From CAG-533 sp022779465 (GTDB taxonomy: Bacteria > Bacillota_I > Bacilli_A > RF39 > UBA660): a stretch of 26,796 nucleotides of DNA. The translations under genes were made by a program, and so were the position numbers. This document shows, piece after piece, positions 12,891-20,126 of this stretch; position 1 is the stretch's first letter; each line of letters opens with the position of its first letter. The stretch covers positions 1-26,796 of the forward strand of contig JALFTB010000014.1 in the NCBI GenBank assembly GCA_022779465.1, read 5' to 3'. Below the pieces are notes generated by a model. The model worked only from the letters and a program-made list of their open reading frames with translations. It did not search any database and was not told where the DNA came from.

Positions 12891-12919
12891 TTTATTTTAA
12901 GTTTAAAATATATTATAAT
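12891..12919 (+). promoter_or_regulatory. Promoter of the anchored hypothetical protein
   Basis: -35 TTTATT (weak), 17-base spacer, perfect -10 TATAAT (12914-12919). It lies 23 bases before the ATG at 12942. Confidence 0.55.
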
Positions 12920-12941
12920 TGATGATAGAAGGATGGTAATT

Positions 12942-13592
12942 ATGAAAAAGGGTACTAAGATAGTGATTATTGGTATTGTATTATTATTAGTTGTTGGTGG
13001 GGTTTTATATTTTGTTTTAGGTAAAAAGGATAGCTCTAAGAGTAAGGATAATGGTATTACTTTTAAGTATGTTGAACATGAATGTCGTGGTAAGTGTAAT
13101 GCTTATAATTATTTTATTACTTTAGAGGTATATAAGGATAATGTTTTAATTCCTTATACTGATGAATTTATTGTTGGTTATGAATCTAGTAAGGGTAATG
13201 TTGAGAACTCTGTTAGAAAACCAGAAATTGTTGAAATTAAGAGTGATAAAACTTATTATGGTATTGTTATTTATCAAGATGGTTTAGATAAGAATATTAA
13301 TCCTTATCCAACTGTTATTAATGAAAAGGGAGAAATTGTTTTTGTTCCTGAAGATATGGATACTACTAATAAATTTAAATTAACTAATATGGCTGCTTCT
13401 ACTTATAAGATTGGTAATAATCAATATAGAATTGATGGAGATAAGTTATATTATTTTGTTAGTGATGGTTGCAATTTACTTAAAGTTGAAGAAGTTTTAA
13501 TTTATGGTGATTTAGGTAAAATTCAAGAGATGGAAATTGCTGATGATTCTTATGAGGTTATTGCTGGTAAATGGTGTGAGAAAGACATTTAA
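12942..13592 (+). CDS. Membrane-anchored extracytoplasmic protein, unknown
   Basis: A 216-residue protein beginning MKKGTKIVIIGIVLLLVVGG, a Lys-rich start and a single membrane segment with no lipobox cysteine, so it is probably an N-terminally anchored outer-surface protein. The rest is beta-rich and contains four cysteines: two close together in ECRGKCNAY (about residues 47-51), one in VSDGCNLL and one in GKWCEKDI, which could form two disulfides. An in-frame ATG nine bases upstream lies within the Shine-Dalgarno site GAAGGATGG, so 12942 is preferred. It sits between two sporulation genes but has a housekeeping-type promoter. I do not recognise the family. Confidence 0.75.
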   Translation: MKKGTKIVIIGIVLLLVVGGVLYFVLGKKDSSKSKDNGITFKYVEHECRGKCNAYNYFITLEVYKDNVLIPYTDEFIVGYESSKGNVENSVRKPEIVEIKSDKTYYGIVIYQDGLDKNINPYPTVINEKGEIVFVPEDMDTTNKFKLTNMAASTYKIGNNQYRIDGDKLYYFVSDGCNLLKVEEVLIYGDLGKIQEMEIADDSYEVIAGKWCEKDI

Positions 13593-13604
13593 TGTCTTTT
13601 TTTT
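13581..13604 (+). terminator. Intrinsic terminator of the anchored hypothetical protein
   Basis: AAAGACAT and ATGTCTTT form an 8-bp stem around TTA, followed by a T run. The left arm lies within the last codons. Confidence 0.85.
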
Positions 13605-13613
13605 ATGGTTTTG

Positions 13614-13641
13614 TAATATATTTTAATCTTTTTCATAAATT
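13614..13641 (+). promoter_or_regulatory. Sigma-E-like promoter of spoIVA
   Basis: TAATATA (13614-13620) matches six of seven positions of the sigma-E -35 (kmATATT). After 13 bases comes CATAAATT, close to the -10 CATACAAT. In B. subtilis spoIVA is transcribed by sigma-E. The T-rich spacer ending TCTTTTT before CATA is nearly the same as before the spoVIF-like gene. Confidence 0.5.
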
Positions 13642-13661
13642 TTAATTGAAAGGATATAGAT

Positions 13662-15140
13662 ATGGAAAAGAAAGAGATAATTAGTAGCATCTCTGCATGG
13701 GGCAAAGGTGAAATATATTTAGGGGTTGTTGGGGCAGTTAGAACTGGTAAAAGTACTTTTATTAAAAAAGTTATTGAAAATTTAGTTATTCCTAATATAG
13801 ATGACGAAGATTTAAAGAAAAGATGTATTGATGAACTTCCTCAATCAGCACCTGGTAAAACTATTATGACAACTGAACCTAAGTTTGTTCCATCTACTGG
13901 TGCTAATATTAAAATTGATGAATTTACAACTAATGTTAAACTTATTGATTGTGTTGGTTATGTCATTAAAACTAGTAATGGATATGAAGATGAACTTGGT
14001 AATCCTAGAATGGTTAAAACTCCTTGGTTTGAGGATGAAATACCATTTGTAGAAGCAGCTGAGATAGGAACTGAAAAGGTTATTAAGGATCATTCGACAA
14101 TTGGAATTGTTATTACAACTGATGGAAGTATAAGTGAATTTACTCGTGGAGAGTATATGGAAGCTGAAGAGAAGGTTATTAATGAACTTAAAATGATTAA
14201 TAAACCTTTCATTATTGTTTTAAATAGTGCTCATCCAGATACAGAAGAAACTAGAAAGTTAGCCGAGAATTTAACTAATAATTATAATGTACCGGTTCTT
14301 CCTATTAATATTGATAAGATGAATGAAAAGGATATGTATGATATTTTAAAATCAGCTTTATATGAATTCCCAGTTTTAGATGTTGAAGTTAATATTCCAG
14401 AGTGGATTCATATTTTAGATAATAATCATCCAATTAAAGTTCATTATTTAGAAAAGATTAAAGAAAGTATGACTAGTATATCTAAACTTAAAGATGTTGA
14501 TGGAATTATTAAACATTTTGAATCTAGTGAATATATAAATAAAGCTTATATTTCAAATGTTGATGCTGGTAGTGGAATTGTTACTTTAAATTTAGATAGT
14601 AGTGAAGAGTTATATAATCAAACTTTAAAGGATGTCTTAGGCGGTATTACAATTAATAAGAGTAGTTTACTTAAGATATTTATTGAATATGCTTCTAATA
14701 AAGATGAAAATACTTCAATTAGGGAAGCTTTAAAGATGGCAAAGAGTACAGGTTATGGTATTGTTTATCCAACTTTAAGTGATATGAAGTTATCAACTCC
14801 AGAAATTATTAAACAAGGTTCTAGATATGGAGTTAAGTTAAAAGCAGTAGCTTCTTCAATTCATTTAATGAAGGTTGATGTTGAAAGTACTTTTGAGCCA
14901 ATAATAGGTACTGAACTTCAAAGTAAAGAATTAATTAATTACATTATGAAGGATTATGAAACTGATCCATCTAGTATTTGGAAGAGTGAAATTTTTGGTA
15001 GATCTTTAGATGTAATTGTTAAGGAAGGTATTCAAGCTAAATTATCAATGATGCCTGATGCGACTAGATATAAATTGTCTAATACAGTAACTAAGATTGT
15101 TAATAAGGGAAGTAGTAATCTTATTGCGATTGTTTTATAA
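13662..15140 (+). CDS. spoIVA: Stage IV sporulation protein A (spore coat ATPase)
   Basis: A 492-residue protein, the same length as B. subtilis SpoIVA. It is the cytoskeletal ATPase that polymerises on the forespore surface as the basement layer of the coat. The N-terminal TRAFAC-class NTPase domain has Walker A GAVRTGKS at 24-31, then DELPQSAPGKTIMTTEPKF with the switch threonines that allow ATP hydrolysis, and LIDCVGYV as the Walker B region. A middle domain and the C-terminal region, ending NLIAIVL, which in B. subtilis contacts SpoVM, follow. The start is set by AAAGGAT at 13649. It lies upstream of hup, as in B. subtilis. No damage is visible, so coat assembly genes are being maintained. 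Confidence 0.97.
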   Translation: MEKKEIISSISAWGKGEIYLGVVGAVRTGKSTFIKKVIENLVIPNIDDEDLKKRCIDELPQSAPGKTIMTTEPKFVPSTGANIKIDEFTTNVKLIDCVGYVIKTSNGYEDELGNPRMVKTPWFEDEIPFVEAAEIGTEKVIKDHSTIGIVITTDGSISEFTRGEYMEAEEKVINELKMINKPFIIVLNSAHPDTEETRKLAENLTNNYNVPVLPINIDKMNEKDMYDILKSALYEFPVLDVEVNIPEWIHILDNNHPIKVHYLEKIKESMTSISKLKDVDGIIKHFESSEYINKAYISNVDAGSGIVTLNLDSSEELYNQTLKDVLGGITINKSSLLKIFIEYASNKDENTSIREALKMAKSTGYGIVYPTLSDMKLSTPEIIKQGSRYGVKLKAVASSIHLMKVDVESTFEPIIGTELQSKELINYIMKDYETDPSSIWKSEIFGRSLDVIVKEGIQAKLSMMPDATRYKLSNTVTKIVNKGSSNLIAIVL

Positions 15141-15158
15141 ATGATTTTTATGTAAAAT

Positions 15159-15190
15159 AAAGCACTTTTTAAACAAAATCGTGCTTTTTT
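15159..15190 (+). terminator. Intrinsic terminator of spoIVA
   Basis: AAAGCAC and GTGCTTT close a stem with an inner TTTT/AAAA pairing around AAAC, followed by six T residues. Confidence 0.85.
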
Positions 15191-15275
15191 CTTGCATTTT
15201 ATTTTTAATTTTGATATGGTTTATTTGTAGGGTACATAACACCTATAAAATATTATAAAATGGGAGGTAATCGTT

Positions 15276-15548
15276 ATGACTAAACAAGAATTAGTAGAAT
15301 TTATTGCTAAGGAAGCTAATTTAACAAAAGCTGATGCTTTAGCTGCATTAGAAGCTACATTAAAGGGAATTACCGCTGGTCTTAAAAAAGATGGCAAAGT
15401 TGCTTTAGTTGGTTTCGGAACTTATACAGCTAAGAAACGTGCTGCTAGAGATGGAATTAATCCTTTAACTAAGGAAAAATTACATATTCCTGCTAAAATG
15501 GCTGTTTCATTCAAAGCTGGAAGCAAATTAAAAGACGCTTTAAACTAA
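15276..15548 (+). CDS. hup: DNA-binding protein HU
   Basis: A 90-residue histone-like protein that dimerises and bends DNA in the nucleoid. It has the HU helix-turn-helix start MTKQELVEFIAKEANLTKADA, the beta-arm region VALVGFGTYTAKKRAARDGINP, whose proline intercalates into DNA, and the C-terminal VSFKAGSKLKDALN. Length is typical (90-92). Strong ribosome binding site GGGAGGT at 15262-15268. TATAAA boxes at 15244 and 15254 may be its -10, but no good -35 is present. Its codons are richer in GCT and AAA than neighbours, as expected for a highly expressed gene. Confidence 0.97.
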   Translation: MTKQELVEFIAKEANLTKADALAALEATLKGITAGLKKDGKVALVGFGTYTAKKRAARDGINPLTKEKLHIPAKMAVSFKAGSKLKDALN

Positions 15549-15560
15549 TTAACGATTAAT

Positions 15561-15592
15561 AAAAAAAGAAACGATATAATGTTTCTTTTTTT
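15561..15592 (+). terminator. Intrinsic terminator of hup
   Basis: A 12-bp perfect stem, seven A plus GAAAC paired with GTTTC plus seven T, around loop GATATAAT. It could act on both strands. Confidence 0.85.
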
Positions 15593-15647
15593 GTTGTCTA
15601 TTTTTAATTTTTTTGGTATCATTATAATGAGACTAGGTGATTGTAAA

Positions 15648-17345
15648 ATGGATAAAAAATATAAAATTATTCTGTTAATTTTTATTTTTTGTTTGGTGAT
15701 GACAGTGGGTATAGGTGCTAGTTTTGCTTATTATACAGCAGTTATTGATAAAGGTGAAGAAAGTAAGACTATAATATCTAAGTCTGCTAACTTAGAAATT
15801 ACTTATACTGATGGGAGTAAACAAATTATAGGTGCTAATATTTATCCAGGTTGGAGTGATACTAAAACTTTTACAGTTAAAAATACTGGAGATGCTGATT
15901 CAGCTTATGCAATCAAATTAACGAATATTGTAAATAAATTTACTGTTCCAGGAAGTATTTCATTTTCATGGATTGCTAATGGGGGACCAGCTGATTTGGA
16001 TGAATATATTTTACCGACGTTTGATTCTAGAGTAACGATTCGAGATATTACTTTTATTGGTGTAGGAGAAACTCATGAATATACATTGACAACATATTAT
16101 AAAAATGTTAATTATGATCAAACTGAAGATAAGGGAAAATCCTTTTCTTATACAATTGAAATAGAAGGTGTTAAGAGCTGGACGCCTAAAGGTTGGAATA
16201 CAGCTGCCGATGGCACTTTACTTGCAGGAATAAAAGCAAATTATCCAAAAGCTACAAATCCACTTACTGATGCAAGATCAAGTGAAAGTATAGATACTAT
16301 TGGAGAGGCTGAGTTATCTGCTGCTCCAGATGATTATGGAATTTCATATTATTTTAGAGGTGCAGTAGAAAATAATTATGTTACTTTTGCGGGAATGTGC
16401 TGGAGGATTGTAAGAGTACTAGGTAACGGGGCTATAAAACTCACTTTATTTAATTATAATTCTACTGATTGTACTGAACTTGCTGATGATAATGCTTTAA
16501 TTCATACAAATGATACGTTATTACAGACAGTTTATACCAGTGCTGATTATGCAAGCCCTACTAGTATTGGTTTAATGTATGGGGTTGAAAATGGTAGAAA
16601 TTATGCTTCAACTCATGCAAATACCAATAAAAGTGATGTTTTAACACAACTAGAAACATGGTATAAATCCAAGTTAAATTCTTACGGTACAAAACTTGCT
16701 GATGTAATATGGTGTAATGATAAAAGTACCACGGGTGAAACTTATGGGTATACATTTTCTGAACAAGATAATTTAATAGAAGATTATTTTCCAGGGGATG
16801 GATATGGAATCTCATTTTATGATGAAAATACTGGAAATAAAAATAACATGTTTTCGCCCGGATTAAGAACATACGGTAATATTTCTTATATAGAAGGTGG
16901 TAATTATACTCGTATGTCTTATGGAAGTGGTTCTACATTTGTTTGCCCAATGGCTAATAATGGTTCTAAGCTTTCTAAATTTACAGTTGCTGATAAAACA
17001 AATGGAAATGGTAGTTTAATTTATAAAATTGGATTATTGACAATAGACGAGGTTATTATGGCTGGACTAGCAAATCCTGCTGTATTGCTAAATAAGAATA
17101 ATATTTATGATAATAATTTGTCATATCTAGTGGAAAATACTTCTGCTTCTGGGTACTGGACTTTATCACCTGATAAGGGTGATCCAATAACTTTTAACTA
17201 TATGGTGTTTATTGCAAGCAATCAAGGCACTGAGAGCATTCCTGTTTTTTTTGAGTATGCAATTAGACCGGCAATTGCATTAACTGCAGATATTACTATT
17301 AGTGGTGGGGATGGAAGCATAATGAATCCTTTTGTTATTTCATAG
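15648..17345 (+). CDS. Secreted surface protein B, paralogue without variable patch
   Basis: A 565-residue paralogue of A and C. It starts MDKKYKIILLIF with a hydrophobic segment ending GASFAYYTAVIDKGEESK. The N-terminal beta-rich domain (NIYPGWSDTKTFTVKNTG) matches that of C, not A. The shared module follows: LLAGIKANY, DDYGISYYFRGAVENNYVTFA, MCWRIVRVLGNGAIKL, ASTHANTNKSDV, ETWYKSKL, IWCNDKST, then GYWTLSP and a tail YAIRPAIALTADITISGG ending FVIS. Unlike A and C, the stretch after WTLSP uses ordinary AT-rich codons including AAG, CCA, ATA, ATG, GTG and CAA, so it is not a DGR-type variable repeat. The longer upstream frame is rejected because the ATG at 15648 follows AGGTGATTG and a TATAAT box (15623-15628) lies within the extension. 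Function unknown; cell surface is inferred. Confidence 0.8.
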   Translation: MDKKYKIILLIFIFCLVMTVGIGASFAYYTAVIDKGEESKTIISKSANLEITYTDGSKQIIGANIYPGWSDTKTFTVKNTGDADSAYAIKLTNIVNKFTVPGSISFSWIANGGPADLDEYILPTFDSRVTIRDITFIGVGETHEYTLTTYYKNVNYDQTEDKGKSFSYTIEIEGVKSWTPKGWNTAADGTLLAGIKANYPKATNPLTDARSSESIDTIGEAELSAAPDDYGISYYFRGAVENNYVTFAGMCWRIVRVLGNGAIKLTLFNYNSTDCTELADDNALIHTNDTLLQTVYTSADYASPTSIGLMYGVENGRNYASTHANTNKSDVLTQLETWYKSKLNSYGTKLADVIWCNDKSTTGETYGYTFSEQDNLIEDYFPGDGYGISFYDENTGNKNNMFSPGLRTYGNISYIEGGNYTRMSYGSGSTFVCPMANNGSKLSKFTVADKTNGNGSLIYKIGLLTIDEVIMAGLANPAVLLNKNNIYDNNLSYLVENTSASGYWTLSPDKGDPITFNYMVFIASNQGTESIPVFFEYAIRPAIALTADITISGGDGSIMNPFVIS

Positions 17346-17365
17346 ACGTTTAAATACGTCTTTTT
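17344..17365 (+). terminator. Intrinsic terminator of gene B
   Basis: AGACGT and ACGTCT form a 6-bp stem around TTAAAT, followed by five T residues. The left arm includes part of the stop codon. The same AGACGT hairpin with a slightly longer stem follows remnant D. Confidence 0.75.
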
Positions 17366-17367
17366 AA

Positions 17368-17396
17368 TTGTTATTTTATTTGATAAATGTTATACT
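17368..17396 (+). promoter_or_regulatory. Promoter of gene C
   Basis: -35 TTGTTA, 17-base spacer, -10 TATACT. It starts three bases after the gene B terminator, so C is transcribed independently. The start codon at 17428 follows AGGTGAT. Confidence 0.65.
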
Positions 17397-17427
17397 TGTA
17401 TATAGAATATTGATACTAGGTGATTGT

Positions 17428-19008
17428 ATGAAGAATATGAAGAAAAATGATAAGATGTTGTTGATTGTTTTTATTTCAATAGTTGCTTTGGTTGCCTGTA
17501 TAGGTATTAGTTATGCATACTATACAGCTGTTATTGATAAGGGAGAAGAGAGTGCCAGTGTCGTTTCTAGATCTGGTAGTCTTGAACTAACTTATACTGA
17601 TGGAGTTAAGCAAATTATTGGTGCTGATATTTATCCAGGTTGGCAAGATACTAAAACTTTTACAGTTAAAAATACCGGGGATGCTTTAACAACATATTCA
17701 ATAAGACTTTCAAATATAGTTAATAATTTTTCAATAGCTGGTAGTATTTCAATATCTATTGTGGGAAGTAATGGTGGTAAGAGTTTATCAAAAAGGCCAA
17801 TTCCTGCTAATGATAGTTCTGTAATAGATTATGTTAGTATTGGGAAAGGGGTTACGCATACTTATAGTATTACTGTATATTATAATAATTTAGATGTTGA
17901 TCAAAACCCAGATAAAGGGAAGTCTTTTTCTTTTCAAGTTGGTTTAGGAGAAGCATTAGGTTATGGAGATGTACCAAAGGATTGGGATAAAGCAGGAAGT
18001 AATACACTTTTAGCTGGAATAAAAAAGAATTATGCAAGTCCAACGGAACCATTAACAAAACCAGGTGAAGAAGGTTCGACGGAAGAAGAAGCAATAATGG
18101 GACAGATACCTGATGATTATGGTACAAGTTACTATTTTAGAGGAAATGTACAAAATAACTTTGTATCATTTGCTAATATGTGCTGGAGAATCGTAAGAAT
18201 AACAGGTGATGGATCTATAAAAATTACTTTATATGATTATTCATCAGCTAGTTGTACAAATACAGGTAATGATTTAGCCTTTGCAAGATATAGTGGTGAT
18301 ACATATACAACTAAATTTAATGAAAAATTTAATGATAATGCATATGTAGGATTTATGTATGGAACGCCTAATTCAACTACATATGCTGCTACTCATGCAA
18401 ATATTAATAAAAGTACCATCTTAAAAAACTTAGAAACATGGTATAAGGCAAAATTAACATCATATACAGATAAACTTGCTGATACAATATGGTGTAATGA
18501 TAAAAGTACTGCTGATCCAGGATATAAAACAGAAATCTCAAGATATGGTGCTAGAATAAGAAATGAAGGATTAGATCAAGGTGGTAGTAATTCCACCTAT
18601 GGGGTGGGACCTAGTTTAATATGTCCAAAAGATAATGATGGTGGAAAATTATCTAAATTTACAGTTGATGATACAGTAAACGGAAATGGTAATCTAGATT
18701 ATAAGATTGGATTACTTACAGCAGATGAAATGGCTTTAGCTGGTTTAGTATCGAGAACAGTGGTTACAAATAATAATAATTATAATGCATCTTATTTAAG
18801 AAGTAATGCAAACTACTATTATTGGACTCTTTCTCCTTTTGATTTCTATGGCGATGATGCTTTCGTCTGGGACTCTGATGCTGGTGGTCTCTTGGGTGAC
18901 GGTTACGTGTACCACTCTGACGCGCTTCGTCCCGTAGTTTCTCTTAAGTCGGCAACAACGATATCTGGTGGTAATGGTACATCATCTAGTCCATTTGTAA
19001 TAAATTAG
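17428..19008 (+). CDS. Secreted surface protein C with hypervariable C-terminal (DGR-type) tip
   Basis: A 526-residue paralogue. The signal region KNDKMLLIVFISIVALVACIGISYAYYTA is followed by an N-terminal domain similar to B (VIDKGEES, DIYPGWQDTKTFTVKNTG). From about residue 190 it switches to near-identity with A: 47 bases (17995-18041) are identical to 6881-6927, and the DDYG-YYFRGNVQNNFVSFA, CWRIVRITGDGSIK, ATHANINKS, IWCNDKST and DNDGGKLSKF segments match A. Residues 471-498 form the variable patch. The ORF can be extended 20 codons upstream, but that would cover the promoter; AGGTGAT fixes 17428. No sortase motif. Function is inferred to be display of a diversified ligand-binding tip. 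Confidence 0.8.
   Translation: MKNMKKNDKMLLIVFISIVALVACIGISYAYYTAVIDKGEESASVVSRSGSLELTYTDGVKQIIGADIYPGWQDTKTFTVKNTGDALTTYSIRLSNIVNNFSIAGSISISIVGSNGGKSLSKRPIPANDSSVIDYVSIGKGVTHTYSITVYYNNLDVDQNPDKGKSFSFQVGLGEALGYGDVPKDWDKAGSNTLLAGIKKNYASPTEPLTKPGEEGSTEEEAIMGQIPDDYGTSYYFRGNVQNNFVSFANMCWRIVRITGDGSIKITLYDYSSASCTNTGNDLAFARYSGDTYTTKFNEKFNDNAYVGFMYGTPNSTTYAATHANINKSTILKNLETWYKAKLTSYTDKLADTIWCNDKSTADPGYKTEISRYGARIRNEGLDQGGSNSTYGVGPSLICPKDNDGGKLSKFTVDDTVNGNGNLDYKIGLLTADEMALAGLVSRTVVTNNNNYNASYLRSNANYYYWTLSPFDFYGDDAFVWDSDAGGLLGDGYVYHSDALRPVVSLKSATTISGGNGTSSSPFVIN
18823..18935 (+). repeat. Variable repeat VR2 (DGR-type) in gene C
   Basis: Equivalent of VR1: the patch runs from the WTLSP codons to the identical 14-mer GCGCTTCGTCCCGT (18922-18935). 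By hand count 51 of 96 bases (18838-18933) are G or C. The core 18838-18921 is one codon longer than in VR1 (extra Gly GGT). Changes relative to VR1 fall on first and second codon positions (for example GAC/TAC, TTC/GTC, GAC/CGC, TAC/TTC, CAC/GCC), with the third base kept as T or C. The upstream 35 bases and the 14-mer are identical to A, so the divergence is sharply confined. Confidence 0.8.
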
Positions 19009-19039
19009 ATAATGATGGATCTTGATGGTTGCTATCTAA
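19005..19039 (+). other. Possible weak hairpin after gene C
   Basis: TTAGATA and TATCTAA can pair around a 21-base loop, followed by AATCTTTTG. Gene C lacks the AGACGT-type terminator found after B and D, so read-through toward D is possible. Confidence 0.3.
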
Positions 19040-19053
19040 AATCTTTTGTAATC

Positions 19054-19071
19054 GTCCAAAACCTTTTGGAC
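19054..19071. repeat. Perfect 18-bp palindrome between C and D
   Basis: GTCCAAAA and TTTTGGAC are contiguous apart from a CC centre, giving a perfect stem. No T run follows on either strand. It overlaps the TTGGAC that could serve as -35 for the TATAAT box at about 19091-19096, so an operator is possible. Confidence 0.45.
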
Positions 19072-19123
19072 AATTAAACTTAATTTTGGCTATAATTTAT
19101 TTATAGTAGGTTAATGCTATTAT

Positions 19124-19330
19124 ATGGCTTTGTTACTTTCTTGCTTTGATGGTGTTTATGTTCTTTCGCCGATTTCTAGCAGTAGTTTTTGGGCTATTGA
19201 TGGTGCTGGTTATTTGTTTTATGATGCCAGTAATAATTCTATGGCTATTCGCCCTGCTATTTCCTTAAAGTCTTCTGTTAAAATATCTTCTGGCAATGGT
19301 TCTAAGTCTAATCCTTTTGTAATTCAATAG
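19124..19330 (+). pseudogene. Truncated C-terminal remnant D of the secreted protein family
   Basis: A 68-codon frame that matches only the last part of A/B/C: YVLSP, FWAIDGAGYLFYDASNNS, MAIRPAISLKSS, SSGNGSKSNPFVIQ. The signal peptide, N-terminal domain and central module are missing. The ATG has no Shine-Dalgarno site; a TATAAT box lies upstream. Codons between LSP and the IRP segment end mostly in T or C (ATT TCT AGC AGT AGT TTT ... GAT GCC AGT AAT AAT TCT), as in the variable patches, though an ATG breaks the pattern. It ends with an AGACGT terminator like B. It may be a deletion remnant, or a cassette that recombines into full-length genes. Confidence 0.6.
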
Positions 19331-19354
19331 ACGTTTTAAAAACGTCTTTTTTTT
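19329..19354 (+). terminator. Intrinsic terminator of remnant D
   Basis: AGACGTTT and AAACGTCT form an 8-bp stem around TAA, followed by eight T residues. Confidence 0.85.
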
Positions 19355-19379
19355 GTTATAATTTATTTGTGGTGATATT

Positions 19380-19967
19380 ATGCAATATTTTGATAATAAT
19401 GAAAATTTAAGAAGTGAGATTAGAAAGCTTAATTATAAGTATGATTCTTATTCTTTTATTTTTAATAGTGATTTAGGAGTTTTTAGTAAAGATAAAATCG
19501 ATGAAGGCAGTAAACTTTTGGCAGAATGTTATTTTAAGCATGGTAGAAGTAATGTTAGTCTTTTAGATGTTGGTTGTGGAATTGGTTTTTTAGGTATTTC
19601 TATTTCTAAGATTATGAATGTTCATGCGGATATGGTTGATGTTAATAATAGAGCTATTCATTTATGTAAGATGAATATGAAGGAAAATGATGTTGATGGT
19701 AGGGTATGGAATAGTAATGTTTATGATGATGTTAAGGATAGTTATGATGTTATTATTAGTAATCCTCCTATAAGAGCGGGGAAAAGTGTTTATTTACGTA
19801 TTATTGAAGAGGCTTTTAATCATTTAAATAATGATGGGCAGTTATGGTTTGTGATGAGAACTAATCATGGGGTTAAAACGGTTATAAAGAATTTAAAGGC
19901 TAAATATAATGTAGATGTTCTTGCTAAGGATAATGGTTTTTATGTAGTAAAGGTTTATAATTTATAA
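19380..19967 (+). CDS. RsmC-like rRNA methyltransferase (YbxB type)
   Basis: A 195-residue SAM-dependent methyltransferase of the small-domain RsmC/MTS family, expected to methylate a guanine N2 in 16S rRNA. The AdoMet loop reads LLDVGCGIGFLGI, the acidic strand VDVNNRAI, and the catalytic motif IISNPPIRAGK contains the NPP(I/Y) signature. It lacks the N-terminal pseudo-domain of E. coli RsmC, as do Firmicutes YbxB proteins. Position directly upstream of rpoB is the same as B. subtilis ybxB. The usual upstream neighbours rplJ-rplL are absent; the secreted-protein cluster lies there instead. The start follows GGTGAT, and TATAAT lies at 19357-19362. Confidence 0.9.
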   Translation: MQYFDNNENLRSEIRKLNYKYDSYSFIFNSDLGVFSKDKIDEGSKLLAECYFKHGRSNVSLLDVGCGIGFLGISISKIMNVHADMVDVNNRAIHLCKMNMKENDVDGRVWNSNVYDDVKDSYDVIISNPPIRAGKSVYLRIIEEAFNHLNNDGQLWFVMRTNHGVKTVIKNLKAKYNVDVLAKDNGFYVVKVYNL

Positions 19968-19978
19968 GCTTTTTTTAT
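19949..19978 (+). terminator. Probable terminator after the methyltransferase
   Basis: AAAG and CTTT close an imperfect AT-rich stem with one bulge, followed by seven T residues. The stop codon lies within the stem. Weaker than the other terminators in the window. Confidence 0.4.
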
Positions 19979-20026
19979 TGTTTTAAAAAAAGTTTTGATT
20001 TTTTTAACTTTTACGGGAAAAATAGG

Positions 20027-20056
20027 TTGACAAAGTTTCTTATTATTTGGTAGAAT
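20027..20056 (+). promoter_or_regulatory. Sigma-A promoter of rpoBC
   Basis: Perfect -35 TTGACA, 18-base spacer, -10 TAGAAT. It gives an mRNA leader of about 64 bases that includes the hairpin at 20074-20087. Confidence 0.8.
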
Positions 20057-20073
20057 TTTAGATTGGAACTGTG

Positions 20074-20087
20074 TCCCCTTGTGGGGA
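20074..20087 (+). promoter_or_regulatory. GC-rich hairpin in the rpoB leader
   Basis: TCCCC and GGGGA pair around TTGT, a very stable stem in an otherwise AT-rich leader. There is no T run, so it is not a terminator. It lies about 40 bases before the start codon and could control mRNA stability or bind a protein. Confidence 0.5.
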
Positions 20088-20126
20088 TAATAGCGATTAA
20101 AAATATATTGTTTGGGGTGAAATTTA

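Noticed and set aside
15579..15647. N-terminal extension of protein B (24 residues)
   Set aside because: It lies over the hup terminator and a TATAAT box and has no ribosome site; the ATG at 15648 has AGGTGAT.
16561..16872. Minus-strand frame inside gene B
   Set aside because: A shadow frame without start signal or recognisable domain.
17368..17427. N-terminal extension of protein C (20 residues)
   Set aside because: It lies over a well-formed promoter; the ATG at 17428 follows AGGTGAT.
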